NCBI RefSeq assembly: GCF_037975245.1
Contig: NC_092567.1
Coordinates: 5,588,214-5,652,213 of the forward strand
Source: Apostichopus japonicus
Lineage: Eukaryota; Echinodermata; Holothuroidea; Aspidochirotida; Stichopodidae
DNA: 64,000 bases
Direction of reading: 5' to 3'
The notes below the pieces were generated by a model. That model ran no database searches and was not told the origin of the DNA. It worked only from the letters and a program-made list of their open reading frames with translations. The position numbers and the translations under genes were made by a program. Within the stretch, counting starts at the first letter, position 1. Each line of letters opens with the position of its first letter. Shown here in pieces: positions 34,010 to 48,229 of the stretch.

Positions 34010-34395
34010 AAATTTATCCTCTACCATGGCCCAGACAACCTCAAGGGCCCATGGCCCACACGTGATTTGATCATGTGCAAAGACACAAGGATAATTCCTG
34101 TAGTTGCATTGGACCCTTTATACATTGGAGAAACCAAAAAATACCATCTACGACTTTTATCTGTACCGGGCCCAGGCAACAGCCATAAAGTGCCCGTGGC
34201 CCACACATGATTTGATAAGGTTAACAAAATCAGGATAATTCTTTTAGAGGTGTTGGCCCTATTGGACATTGCGGTATCTAAAAATACCAACGACTTCATT
34301 TTTAACTGTAACGGGGCCCATGCAGCAACCTCAAAGGCCCAATTGCCCACACAGGAATTAATCATTTTTTGGATCATTACACATAACGTATATAT
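34010..34395 (-). repeat. Sat-3 repeats, right arm, and the inverted sat-3/sat-2 junction
   Basis: Reverse complement of the left arm with one extra unit. The end at 34340-34395 (CACAGGAATTAATCATTTTT, then CATTACACATAACGTATATA) mirrors the junction at about 32960-33010, where sat-2 passes into sat-3. The mirror match shows one inverted structure centred near 33.7-34.0 kb. A 150-codon frame across this arm is a translation of the repeats. Confidence 0.88.
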
Positions 34396-35465
34396 ATGTT
34401 GAATTTGACATGTTGATAGACGTAATGACATATTGGTATTTTGTCTCGATATGTTCATATGGAATTGTAACATGTTGATTTCGAATTGGACATATATATT
34501 AACTTGGACACTCCACTTTCTTTTTCGACATTTATGGAACGTTTGGCTCTCCGTACTCTTGTCTACTGTCTTTGTGTTATGTTTTCACTTAGTTTTGTAT
34601 GAACTGATCATCTGATCACTGTATCGTCTCTGTATTCCAATCAAGTCTTGGTAATAAACAGAAAGTAATTCATCAATTCTTTTCATGTTGCGATCACTCA
34701 GCAGATTAGATTTAAGAACTTTCATTCTCGATTCAGCATGACCAATTGTTCGTGGTACCGAAACTTTACGAACGTTTCTGATAATACTAGTATTTATATC
34801 TACATCTATATTAGTATGTCGGTTCAAGTCACCGAGAAGTAACCCAGACCAAAAAGCAGATGACGGTAATAAAACAGTCTCCAATTCTTTCATAAGTACT
34901 GGAGAGTAAAATAGATTGGGATCATACATTTGTTCTTGTATTTGATATGCTACTGGATGTAACTAAGTGTGAATATAGGGTTTGCCATGTCTCATAGAGA
35001 GTCTGTTTAACTTATAAGACGTTTTATTGTTGTGATAATATTACAAATTATACTTTTACAAGGAGGTAATGAGAAGAGAGATTAATATCGTCAGTCATTC
35101 TTTAGAACCTCAAGATCATAGGAATGCAGGATGATTCGTACTAGTTAACAAAAGTATCCGATCGTGTGTTAAATGTACAATGTATTACACACAGACTTCA
35201 TGTTGGTTATATGTGGTCTTATGGTACGATGTGAAGATTTTCTTGTCATGCCGCAAAATGGTAAATGACTAACTTCTTTTGAAAGAAATTACAGTACGAC
35301 GAAAAGTTATCAAGTTTATTTGATTACATACTTTGTCTATATAGTCTGATATTTCGGTACAGGTGGAGCACAGAATTAGATTTGATACAAAAAATAGCTA
35401 TGGAGCACAAATATTCAGTTTGTTCCGACAAGAAGGACAAAATTGAATCATAAATAAATCTAATC
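34396..35465. other. Insert interrupting reverse sat-2
   Basis: Sat-2 sequence stops after GTATATAT at about 34395 and resumes near 35466. The intervening ~1.07 kb is not satellite. It carries short repeats of TTGATTTCGAATTGGAC type at the left and the protein-like frame at 34585-34962. No terminal repeats were found. Confidence 0.65.
34585..34962 (-). pseudogene. Possible transposase-like C-terminal exon fragment
   Basis: The open minus-strand frame runs from just after an in-frame TAG at 34963-34965, whose AG could be a splice acceptor, to a TGA at 34585. Counting from the ATG at 34929 there are 114 codons. Visible features are a Trp-Ser-Gly at residues 27-29 followed by LLLGDLNRH, and HAESRMKVLK at residues 64-73. 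A W-S-G stretch followed by an E-S motif and a basic tail recalls the C-terminal parts of some transposon-derived proteins of invertebrates, but I cannot name the family. No N-terminal catalytic domain is found upstream, so it is at best a fragment. It is the only frame in the window that looks like real protein. Confidence 0.35.
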
Positions 35466-35899
35466 AAGAAATCAGTTTTGTTAGGGGTCTGTATCGGGGT
35501 TAAAACTCTGAGGCCATTTTTGGTCAAATAATCATTTTTGGGATCATGCATTACACATTAGATAAACAGCGCGTTTGAAGATGTCCGTATCGGGGTTAAA
35601 ACTTCAAGGTCACTTTTGGTCAAGAAATCATTTTTGTTACCGATAGTAGAGGTATACCACGTAAAAGAGGAACCTTTCTACTTCAATGTGGTGCTAACCG
35701 GACATCCTAGTAGGCTCCATAACTAAAGTTAATCGATTTTGAAAAAAATAAAAATTAACCATTTTTCTGATCATTACACATAACGTATATACAGCGCGTT
35801 TAGAGAAGGGTCTGTATCGGGGTTAAAACTTCAAGGTCACTTTTGGTCAAGAAATCATTTTTGTTACCGATAGTAGAGGTATACCACGTGAAAGAAAAA

Positions 35900-38000
35900 C
35901 CTGTCTACGTTAATGTGATGCTAACCGGACATCCGAGTAGGCTCCATAACTAAAGTAAATCGATTTTGAAAAAAATAAAAATTAACCATTTTTCTGATTA
36001 TTACGCATTACATATATACGGCGCGTTTAGAGATGTCCGTATCGGGGTTAAAACTTTAAGGTCACTTTTGGTCAAGAAATCATTTTTGTTACCGATAGTA
36101 GAGGTATACCACGTAAAAGAGGAACCTTTCTACTTCAATGTGGTGCTAACCGGACATCCTAGTAGGCTCCATAACTAAAGTTAATCGATTTTGAAAAAAA
36201 AAAAAATTAACCAGTTTTCTGATCATTACACATAACGTATATACAGCGCGTTTAGAGAAGGGTCTGTATCGGGGTTAAAACTTCAAGGTCACTTTTGGTC
36301 AAGAAATCATTTTTGTTACCGATAGTAGAGGTATACCACGTGAAAGAGAAACCTTTCTACTTTAATGTGATGCTAACCGGACATCCTGGTAGGCTCCATA
36401 ACTAAAGTTAATAGATTTTGAAAAAAATAAAAATTAAACAGTTTTCTGATCATTACACATAACGTATATACAGCGCGTTTAGAGAAGGGTCTGTATCGGG
36501 GTTAAAACTTTAAGGTCACTTTTGGTCAAGAAATCATTTTTGTTACCGATAGTAGAGGTATACCACGTAAAAGAAGAACCTTTCTACTTCAATGTGGTGC
36601 TAACCGGACATCCTAGTAGGCTCCATAACTAAAGTAAATCGATTTTGAAAAAAAAAAAATTAACCAGTTTTCTGATCATTACACATAACGTATATACAGC
36701 GCGTTTAGAGAAGGGTCTGTATCGGGGTTAAAACTTCAAGGTCACTTTTGGTCAAGAAATCATTTTTGTTACCGATAGTAGAGGTATACCACGTGAAAGA
36801 GAAACCTTTCTACTTTAATGTGATGCTAACCGGACATCCTGGTAGGCTCCATAACTAAAGTTAATAGATTTTGAAAAAAATAAAAATTAAACAGTTTTCT
36901 GATCATTACACATAACGTATATACAGCGCGTTTAGAGAAGGGTCTGTATCGGGGTTAAAACTTTAAGGTCACTTTTGGTCAAGAAATCATTTTTGTTACC
37001 GATAGTAGAGGTATACCACGTGAAAGAATAACCTTTCTACTTTAATGTGGTGCTAACCGGACATCCTGGTAGGCTCCATAACTAAAGTAAATCGATTTTG
37101 AAAAAAATTAAAATTATAAATTTTTCTGATCATTACACATAACGTAGTTACAGCGCGTTTAGAGAAGGGTCCGTATCGGGGTTAAAACTTTAAGGTCACT
37201 TTTGGTCAAGAAATCATTTTTGTTACCGATAGTAGAGGTATACCACGTGAAAGAAGAACCTTTCTATTTTAATGTGGTGCTCACCGGACATCCTGGTAGG
37301 CTCCATAACTAAAGTAAATCGATTTTGAAAAAAATAAAAATTAACCATTTTTCTGATCATTACACATAACGTATATACAGCGCGTTTAGAGAAGGGTCTG
37401 TATCGGGGTTAAAACTTCAAGGTCACTTTTGGTCAAGAAATCATTTTTGTTACCGATAGTAGAGGTATACCACGTGAAAGAGAAACCTTTCTACTTTAAT
37501 GTGATGCTAACCGGACATCCTGGTAGGCTCCATAACTAAAGTTAATAGATTTTGAAAAAAATAAAAATTAAACAGTTTTCTGATCATTACACATAACGTA
37601 TATACAGCGCGTTTAGAAAAGGGTCTGTATCGGGGTTAAAACTTTAAGGTCACTTTTGGTCAAGAAATCATTTTTGTTACCGATAGTAGAGGTATACCAC
37701 GTGAAAGAAGAACCTTTCTACTTTAATGTGGTGCTAACCGGACATCCTGGTAGGCTCCATAACTAAAGTAAATCGATTTTTAAGAAAAAATAAAAATTAA
37801 CCATTTTTCTGATCATTACACATAACGTAGTTACAGCGCGTTTAGAGAAGGGTCTGTATCGGGGTTAAAACTTCAAGGTCACTTTTGGTCAAGAAATCAT
37901 TTTTGTTACCGATAGTAGAGGTATACCACGTGAAAGAGGAACCTTTCTACTTTAATGTGGTGCTATTCGGACATCCTAGTAGGCTCCATAACTAAAGTTA
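35900..38000 (-). repeat. Sat-2 higher-order block, copy 1
   Basis: Recurs at about 40670-42600, with an offset of ~4770 bp (21 monomers). Identical variants appear at 35966/40735, and the rare TTTTTAAGAAAAAAT variant near 37778 recurs near 42545. Confidence 0.8.
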
Positions 38001-40669
38001 ATCGATTTTGAAAAAAATAAAAATTAACCATTTTTCTGATCGTTACACATAACGTATATACAGCGCGTTTAGAGAAGGGTCCGTATCGGGGTTAAAACTT
38101 TAAGGTCACTTTTGGTCAAGAAATCATTTTTGTTACCGATAGTAGAGGTATACCACGTAAAAGAGAAACCTTTCTACTTCAATGTGGTGCTAACCGGACA
38201 TCCTAGTAGGCTCCATAACTAAAGTTAATCGATTTTGAAAAAAATAAAAATTAACCAGTTTTCTGATCATTACACATAACGTATATACAGCGCGTTTAGA
38301 GAAGGGTCTGTATCGGGGTTAAAACTTTAAGGTCACTTTTGGTCAAGAAATCATTTTTGTTACCGATAGTAGAGGTATACCACGTGAAAGAAGAACCTTT
38401 CTACTTTAAATTGGTGCTAACCGGACATCCTGGTAGGCTCCATAACTAAAGTAAATCGATTTTGAAAAAAAAATTAAAATTATAAATTTTTCTGATCATT
38501 ACACATAACGTAGTTACAGCGCGTTTAGAGAAGGGTCTGTATCGGGGTTAAAACTTCAAGGTCACTTTTGGTCAAGAAATCATTTTTGTTACCGATAGTA
38601 GAGGTATACCACGTGAAAGAGAAACCTTTCTACTTTAATGTGGTGCTAACCGGACATCCTAGTAGGCTCCATAACTAAAGTTATTCGATTTTGAAAAAAA
38701 TAAAAATTAACCATTTTTCTGATCATTACGCATTACATATATACGGCGCGTTTAGAGAAGGGTCCGTATCGGGGTTAAAACTTTAAGGTCACTTTTGGTC
38801 AAGAAATCATTTTTGTTACCGATAGTAGAGGTATACCACGTGAAAGAAGAACCTTTCTACTTTAATGTGGTGCTCACTGGACATCCTAGTAGGCTCCATA
38901 ACTAAAGTTAATCGATTTTGAAAAAAATAAAAATTAACCATTTTTCTGATCATTACACATAACGTATATACAGCGCGTTTAGAGAAGGGTCTGTATCGGG
39001 GTTAAAACTTCAAGGTCACTTTTGGTCAAGAAATCATTTTTGTTACCGATAGTAGAGGTATACCACGTGAAAGAGAAACCTTTCTACTTTAATGTGATGC
39101 TAACCGGACATCCTGGTAGGCTCCATAACTAAAGTTAAAAGATTTTGAAAAAAATAAAAATTAAACAGTTTTCTGATCATTACACATAACGTATATACAG
39201 CGCGTTTAGAGAAGGGTCTGTATCGGGGTTAAAACTTTAAGGTCACTTTTGGTCAAGAAATCGTTTTTGTTACCATTGTAGAAGTATACCACGTGAAAGA
39301 AGAACCTTTCTTCTTTCATGTGGTGCTAACCGAACATCCTGGTAGGCTCCATAACTAAAGTAAATCGATTTTGAAAAAAATTAAAATTATAAATTTTTCT
39401 GATCATTACACATAACGTAGTTACAGCGCGTTTAGAGAAGGGTCTGTATCGGGGTTAAAACTTCAAGGTCACTTTTGGTCAAGAAATCATTTTTGTTACC
39501 GATAGTAGAGGTATACCACGTAAAAGAGAAACCTTTCTACTTCAATGTGGTGCTAACCGGACATCCTAGTAGGCTCCATAACTAAAGTTAATCGATTTTG
39601 AAAAAAATAAAAATTAACCAGTTTTCTGATCATTACACATAACGTATATACAGCGCGTTTAGAGAAGGGTCTGTATCGGGGTTAAAACTTTAAGGTCACT
39701 TTTGGTCAAGAAATCATTTTTGTTACCGATAGTAGAGGTATACCACGTGAAAGAAGAACCTTTCTACTTTAAATTGGTGCTAACCGGACATCCTGGTAGG
39801 CTCCATAACTAAAGTAAATCGATTTTGAAAAAAAAATTAAAATTATAAATTTTTCTGATCATTACACATAACGTAGTTACAGCGCGTTTAGAGAAGGGTC
39901 TGTATCGGGGTTAAAACTTCAAGGTCACTTTTGGTCAAGAAATCATTTTTGTTACCGATAGTAGAGGTATACCACGTGAAAGAGAAACCTTTCTACTTTA
40001 ATGTGGTGCTAACCGGACATCCTAGTAGGCTCCATAACTAAAGTTATTCGATTTTGAAAAAAATAAAAATTAACCATTTTTCTGATCGTTACACATAACG
40101 TATATACAGCGCGTTTAGAGAAGGGTCCGTATCGGGGTTAAAACTTTAAGGTCACTTTTGGTCAAGAAATCATTTTTGTTACCGATAGTAGAGGTATACC
40201 ACGTGAAAGAAGAACCTTTCTATTTTAATGTGGTGCTCACTGGACATCCTAGTAGGCTCCATAACTAAAGTAAATCGATTTTGAAAAAAATAAAAATTAA
40301 CCATTTTTCTGATCATTACACATAACGTATATACAGCGCGTTTAGAGAAGGGTCTGTATCGGGGTTAAAACTTCAAGGTCACTTTTGGTCAAGAAATCAT
40401 TTTTGTTACCGATGGTAGAGGTATACCACGTGAAAGAGAAACCTTTCTACTTTAATGTGATGCTAACCGGACATCCTGGTAGGCTCCATAACTAAAGTTA
40501 ATAGATTTTGAAAAAAATAAAAATTAAACAGTTTTCTGATCATTACACATAACGTATATACAGCGCGTTTAGAAAAGGGTCTGTATCGGGGTTAAAACTT
40601 CAAGGTCACTTTTGGTCAAGAAATCATTTTTGTTACCGATAGTAGAGGTATACCACGTGAAAGAAAAAC

Positions 40670-42600
40670 CTGTCTACGTTAATGTGATGCTAACCGGACA
40701 TCCGAGTAGGCTCCATAACTAAAGTAAATCGATTTTGAAAAAAATAAAAATTAACCATTTTTCTGATTATTACGCATTACATATATACGGCGCGTTTAGA
40801 GATGTCCGTATCGGGGTTAAAACTTTAAGGTCACTTTTGGTCAAGAAATCATTTTTGTTACCGATAGTAGAGGTATACCACGTAAAAGAGGAACCTTTCT
40901 ACTTCAATGTGGTGCTAACCGGACATCCTAGTAGGCTCCATAACTAAAGTTAATCGATTTTGAAAAAAAAAAAAATTAACCAGTTTTCTGATCATTACAC
41001 ATAACGTATATACAGCGCGTTTAGAGAAGGGTCTGTATCGGGGTTAAAACTTCAAGGTCACTTTTGGTCAAGAAATCATTTTTGTTACCGATAGTAGAGG
41101 TATACCACGTGAAAGAGAAACCTTTCTACTTTAATGTGATGCTAACCGGACATCCTGGTAGGCTCCATAACTAAAGTTAATAGATTTTGAAAAAAATAAA
41201 AATTAAACAGTTTTCTGATCATTACACATAACGTATATACAGCGCGTTTAGAGAAGGGTCTGTATCGGGGTTAAAACTTTAAGGTCACTTTTGGTCAAGA
41301 AATCATTTTTGTTACCGATAGTAGAGGTATACCACGTAAAAGAGGAACCTTTCTACTTCAATGTGGTGCTAACCGGACATCCTAGTAGGCTCCATAACTA
41401 AAGTAAATCGATTTTGAAAAAAAAAAAATTAACCAGTTTTCTGATCATTACACATAACGTATATACAGCGCGTTTAGAGAAGGGTCTGTATCGGGGTTAA
41501 AACTTCAAGGTCACTTTTGGTCAAGAAATCATTTTTGTTACCGATAGTAGAGGTATACCACGTGAAAGAGAAACCTTTCTACTTTAATGTGATGCTAACC
41601 GGACATCCTGGTAGGCTCCATAACTAAAGTTAATAGATTTTGAAAAAAATAAAAATTAAACAGTTTTCTGATCATTACACATAACGTATATACAGCGCGT
41701 TTAGAGAAGGGTCTGTATCGGGGTTAAAACTTTAAGGTCACTTTTGGTCAAGAAATCATTTTTGTTACCGATAGTAGAGGTATACCACGTGAAAGAATAA
41801 CCTTTCTACTTTAATGTGGTGCTAACCGGACATCCTGGTAGGCTCCATAACTAAAGTAAATCGATTTTGAAAAAAATTAAAATTATAAATTTTTCTGATC
41901 ATTACACATAACGTAGTTACAGCGCGTTTAGAGAAGGGTCCGTATCGGGGTTAAAACTTTAAGGTCACTTTTGGTCAAGAAATCATTTTTGTTACCGATA
42001 GTAGAGGTATACCACGTGAAAGAAGAACCTTTCTATTTTAATGTGGTGCTCACTGGACATCCTAGTAGGCTCCATAACTAAAGTAAATCGATTTTGAAAA
42101 AAATAAAAATTAACCATTTTTCTGATCATTACACATAACGTATATACAGCGCGTTTAGAGAAGGGTCTGTATCGGGGTTAAAACTTCAAGGTCACTTTTG
42201 GTCAAGAAATCATTTTTGTTACCGATAGTAGAGGTATACCACGTGAAAGAGAAACCTTTCTACTTTAATGTGATGCTAACCGGACATCCTGGTAGGCTCC
42301 ATAACTAAAGTTAATAGATTTTGAAAAAAATAAAAATTAAACAGTTTTCTGATCATTACACATAACGTATATACAGCGCGTTTAGAAAAGGGTCTGTATC
42401 GGGGTTAAAACTTTAAGGTCACTTTTGGTCAAGAAATCATTTTTGTTACCGATAGTAGAGGTATACCACGTGAAAGAAGAACCTTTCTACTTTAATGTGG
42501 TGCTAACCGGACATCCTGGTAGGCTCCATAACTAAAGTAAATCGATTTTTAAGAAAAAATAAAAATTAACCATTTTTCTGATCATTACACATAACGTAGT
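40670..42600 (-). repeat. Sat-2 higher-order block, copy 2
   Basis: Second copy of the preceding block. Its right part is again repeated at about 1.37 kb (six monomers), with the TTTTTAAGAAAAAAT variant reappearing near 43915. Confidence 0.8.
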
Positions 42601-44999
42601 TACAGCGCGTTTAGAGAAGGGTCTGTATCGGGGTTAAAACTTCAAGGTCACTTTTGGTCAAGAAATCATTTTTGTTACCGATAGTAGAGGTATACCACGT
42701 GAAAGAGAAACCTTTCTACTTTAATGTGATGCTAACCGGACATCCTGGTAGGCTCCATAACTAAAGTTATTAGATTTTGAAAAAAATAAAAATTAAACAG
42801 TTTTCTGATCATTACACATAACGTATATACAGCGCGTTTAGAGAAGGGTCTGTATCGGGGTTAAAACTTTAAGGTCACTTTTGGTCAAGAAATCATTTTT
42901 GTTACCGATAGTAGAGGTATACCACGTGAAAGAGAAACCTTTCTACTTTAATGTGATGCTAACCGGACATCCTGGTAGGCTCCATAACTAAAGTTAATAG
43001 ATTTTGAAAAAAATAAAAATTAAACAGTTTTCTGATCATTACACATAACGTATATACAGCGCGTTTAGAGAAGGGTCTGTATCGGGGTTAAAACTTTAAG
43101 GTCACTTTTGGTCAAGAAATCATTTTTGTTACCGATAGTAGAGGTATACCACGTGAAAGAATAACCTTTCTACTTTAATGTGGTGCTAACCGGACATCCT
43201 GGTAGGCTCCATAACTAAAGTAAATCGATTTTGAAAAAAATTAAAATTATAAATTTTTCTGATCATTACACATAACGTAGTTACAGCGCGTTTAGAGAAG
43301 GGTCCGTATCGGGGTTAAAACTTTAAGGTCACTTTTGGTCAAGAAATCATTTTTGTTACCGATAGTAGAGGTATACCACGTGAAAGAAGAACCTTTCTAT
43401 TTTAATGTGGTGCTCACTGGACATCCTAGTAGGCTCCATAACTAAAGTAAATCGATTTTGAAAAAAATAAAAATTAACCATTTTTCTGATCATTACACAT
43501 AACGTATATACAGCGCGTTTAGAGAAGGGTCTGTATCGGGGTTAAAACTTCAAGGTCACTTTTGGTCAAGAAATCATTTTTGTTACCGATAGTAGAGGTA
43601 TACCACGTGAAAGAGAAACCTTTCTACTTTAATGTGATGCTAACCGGACATCCTGGTAGGCTCCATAACTAAAGTTAATAGATTTTGAAAAAAATAAAAA
43701 TTAAACAGTTTTCTGATCATTACACATAACGTATATACAGCGCGTTTAGAAAAGGGTCTGTATCGGGGTTAAAACTTTAAGGTCACTTTTGGTCAAGAAA
43801 TCATTTTTGTTACCGATAGTAGAGGTATACCACGTGAAAGAAGAACCTTTCTACTTTAATGTGGTGCTAACCGGACATCCTGGTAGGCTCCATAACTAAA
43901 GTAAATCGATTTTTAAGAAAAAATAAAAATTAACCATTTTTCTGATCATTACACATAACGTAGTTACAGCGCGTTTAGAGAAGGGTCTGTATCGGGGTTA
44001 AAACTTCAAGGTCACTTTTGGTCAAGAAATCATTTGTGTTACCGATAGTAGAGGTATACCACGTGAAAGAGGAACCTTTCTACTTTAATGTGGTGCTATT
44101 CGGACATCCTAGTAGGCTCCATAACTAAAGTTAATCGATTTTGAAAAAAATAAAAATTAACCATTTTTCTGATCGTTACACATAACGTATATACAGCGCG
44201 TTTAGAGAAGGGTCCGTATCGGGGTTAAAACTTTAAGGTCACTTTTGGTAAAGAAATCATTTTTGTTACCGATAGTAGAGGTATACCACGTGAAAGAAGA
44301 ACCTTTCTATTTTAATGTGGTGCTCACTGGACATCCTAGTAGGCTCCATAACTAAAGTAAATCGATTTTGAAAAAAATAAAAATTAACCATTTTTCTGAT
44401 CATTACACATAACGTATATACAGCGCGTTTAGAGAAGGGTCTGTATCGGGGTTAAAACTTCAAGGTCACTTTTGGTCAAGAAATCATTTTTGTTACCGAT
44501 GGTAGAGGTATACCACGTGAAAGAGAAACCTTTCTACTTTAATGTGATGCTAACCGGACATCCTGGTAGGCTCCATAACTAAAGTTAATAGATTTTGAAA
44601 AAAATAAAAATTAAACAGTTTTCTGATCATTACACATAACGTATATACAGCGCGTTTAGAAAAGGGTCTGTATCGGGGTTAAAACTTTAAGGTCACTTTT
44701 GGTCAAGAAATCATTTTTGTTACCGATAGTAGAGGTATACCACGTGAAAGAAGAACCTTTCTACTTTAATGTGGTGCTAACCGGACATCCTGGTAGGCTC
44801 CATAACTAAAGTAAATCGATTTTGAAAAAAAAAATTAAAATTATAAATTTTTCTGATCATTACACATAACGTAGTTACAGCGCGTTTAGAGAAGGGTCTG
44901 TATCGGGGTTAAAACTTCAAGGTCACTTTTGGTCAAGAAATCATTTTTGTTACCGATAGTAGAGGTATACCACGTGAAAGAGAAACCTTTCTACTTTAA

Positions 45000-47800
45000 T
45001 GTGGTGCTAACCGGACATCCTAGTAGGCTCCATAACTAAAGTTATTCGATTTTGAAAAAAATAAAAATTAACCATTTTTCTGATCATTACGCATTACATA
45101 TATACGGCGCGTTTAGAGAAGGGTCCGTATCGGGGTTAAAACTTTAAGGTCACTTTTGGTCAAGAAATCATTTTTGTTACCGATAGTAGAGGTATACCAC
45201 GTGAAAGAAGAACCTTTCTACTTTAATGTGGTGCTCACTGGACATCCTAGTAGGCTCCATAACTAAAGTTAATCGATTTTGAAAAAAATAAAAATTAACC
45301 ATTTTTCTGATCATTACACATAACGTATATACAGCGCGTTTAGAGAAGGGTCTGTATCGGGGTTAAAACTTCAAGGTCACTTTTGGTCAAGAAATCATTT
45401 TTGTTACCGATAGTAGAGGTATACCACGTGAAAGAGAAACCTTTCTACTTTAATGTGATGCTAACCGGACATCCTGGTAGGCTCCATAACTAAAGTTAAA
45501 AGATTTTGAAAAAAATAAAAATTAAACAGTTTTCTGATCATTACACATAACGTATATACAGCGCGTTTAGAGAAGGGTCTGTATCGGGGTTAAAACTTTA
45601 AGGTCACTTTTGGTCAAGAAATCGTTTTTGTTACCATTGTAGAAGTATACCACGTGAAAGAAGAACCTTTCTTCTTTCATGTGGTGCTAACCGAACATCC
45701 TGGTAGGCTCCATAACTAAAGTAAATCGATTTTGAAAAAAATTAAAATTATAAATTTTTCTGATCATTACACATAACGTAGTTACAGCGCGTTTAGAGAA
45801 GGGTCTGTATCGGGGTTAAAACTTCAAGGTCACTTTTGGTCAAGAAATCATTTTTGTTACCGATAGTAGAGGTATACCACGTAAAAGAGAAACCTTTCTA
45901 CTTCAATGTGGTGCTAACCGGACATCCTAGTAGGCTCCATAACTAAAGTTAATCGATTTTGAAAAAAATAAAAATTAACCAGTTTTCTGATCATTACACA
46001 TAACGTATATACAGCGCGTTTAGAGAAGGGTCTGTATCGGGGTTAAAACTTTAAGGTCACTTTTGGTCAAGAAATCATTTTTGTTACCGATAGTAGAGGT
46101 ATACCACGTGAAAGAAGAACCTTTCTACTTTAAATTGGTGCTAACCGGACATCCTGGTAGGCTCCATAACTAAAGTAAATCGATTTTGAAAAAAAAATTA
46201 AAATTATAAATTTTTCTGATCATTACACATAACGTAGTTACAGCGCGTTTAGAGAAGGGTCTGTATCGGGGTTAAAACTTCAAGGTCACTTTTGGTCAAG
46301 AAATCATTTTTGTTACCGATAGTAGAGGTATACCACGTGAAAGAGAAACCTTTCTACTTTAATGTGGTGCTAACCGGACATCCTAGTAGGCTCCATAACT
46401 AAAGTTATTCGATTTTGAAAAAAATAAAAATTAACCATTTTTCTGATCATTACGCATTACATATATACGGCGCGTTTAGAGAAGGGTCCGTATCGGGGTT
46501 AAAACTTTAAGGTCACTTTTGGTCAAGAAATCATTTTTGTTACCGATAGTAGAGGTATACCACGTGAAAGAAGAACCTTTCTACTTTAATGTGGTGCTCA
46601 CTGGACATCCTAGTAGGCTCCATAACTAAAGTTAATCGATTTTGAAAAAAATAAAAATTAACCATTTTTCTGATCATTACACATAACGTATATACAGCGC
46701 GTTTAGAGAAGGGTCTGTATCGGGGTTAAAACTTCAAGGTCACTTTTGGTCAAGAAATCATTTTTGTTACCGATAGTAGAGGTATACCACGTGAAAGAGA
46801 AACCTTTCTACTTTAATGTGATGCTAACCGGACATCCTGGTAGGCTCCATAACTAAAGTTAAAAGATTTTGAAAAAAATAAAAATTAAACAGTTTTCTGA
46901 TCATTACACATAACGTATATACAGCGCGTTTAGAGAAGGGTCTGTATCGGGGTTAAAACTTTAAGGTCACTTTTGGTCAAGAAATCGTTTTTGTTACCAT
47001 TGTAGAAGTATACCACGTGAAAGAAGAACCTTTCTTCTTTCATGTGGTGCTAACCGAACATCCTGGTAGGCTCCATAACTAAAGTAAATCGATTTTGAAA
47101 CAAATTAAAATTATAAATTTTTCTGATCATTACACATAACGTAGTTACAGCGCGTTTAGAGAAGGGTCTGTATCGGGGTTAAAACTTCAAGGTCACTTTT
47201 GGTCAAGAAATCATTTTTGTTACCGATAGTAGAGGTATACCACGTAAAAGAGAAACCTTTCTACTTCAATGTGGTGCTAACCGGACATCCTAGTAGGCTC
47301 CATAACTAAAGTTAATCGATTTTGAAAAAAATAAAAATTAACCAGTTTTCTGATCATTACACATAACGTATATACAGCGCGTTTAGAGAAGGGTCTGTAT
47401 CGGGGTTAAAACTTTAAGGTCACTTTTGGTCAAGAAATCATTTTTGTTACCGATAGTAGAGGTATACCACGTGAAAGAAGAACCTTTCTACTTTAAATTG
47501 GTGCTAACCGGACATCCTGGTAGGCTCCATAACTAAAGTAAATCGATTTTGAAAAAAAAATTAAAATTATAAATTTTTCTGATCATTACACATAACGTAG
47601 TTACAGCGCGTTTAGAGAAGGGTCTGTATCGGGGTTAAAACTTCAAGGTCACTTTTGGTCAAGAAATCATTTTTGTTACCGATAGTAGAGGTATACCACG
47701 TGAAAGAGAAACCTTTCTACTTTAATGTGGTGCTAACCGGACATCCTAGTAGGCTCCATAACTAAAGTTATTCGATTTTGAAAAAAATAAAAATTAACCA
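45000..47800 (-). repeat. Sat-2 six-monomer higher-order repeat (~1.36 kb)
   Basis: The variant GTTACCATTGTAGAAGTAT occurs near 45630 and 46990 (and earlier near 39270). The variant AAAGTTATTCGATTTTG occurs near 45040, 46400 and 47765. The spacing is about 1360 bp in each case, which is six monomers. Confidence 0.85.
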
Positions 47801-48229
47801 TTTTTCTGATCATTACGCATTACATATATACGGCGCGTTTAGAGAAGGGTCCGTATCGGGGTTAAAACTTTAAGGTCACTTTTGGTCAAGAAATCATTTT
47901 TGTTACCGATAGTAGAGGTATACCACGTGAAAGAGGAACCTTTCTACTTTAATGTGGTGCTCACTGGACATCCTGGTAGGCTCCATAACTAAAGTTAATC
48001 GATTTTGAAAAAAATAAAAATTAACCATTTTTCTGATCATTACACATAACGTATATACAGCGCGTTTAGAGAAGGGTCCGTATCGGGGTTAAAACTTTAA
48101 GGTCACTTTTGGTCATGAAATCATTTTTGTTACCGATAGTAGAGGTATACCACGTGAAAGAGGAACCTTTCTACTTCAATGTGGTGCTAACCGGACATCC
48201 TAGTAGGCTCCATAACTAAAGTTAATCGA

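Noticed and set aside
34021-34473. 150-codon minus-strand frame
   Set aside because: It runs across inverted sat-3 units and its protein repeats with them, so it is a repeat artefact.
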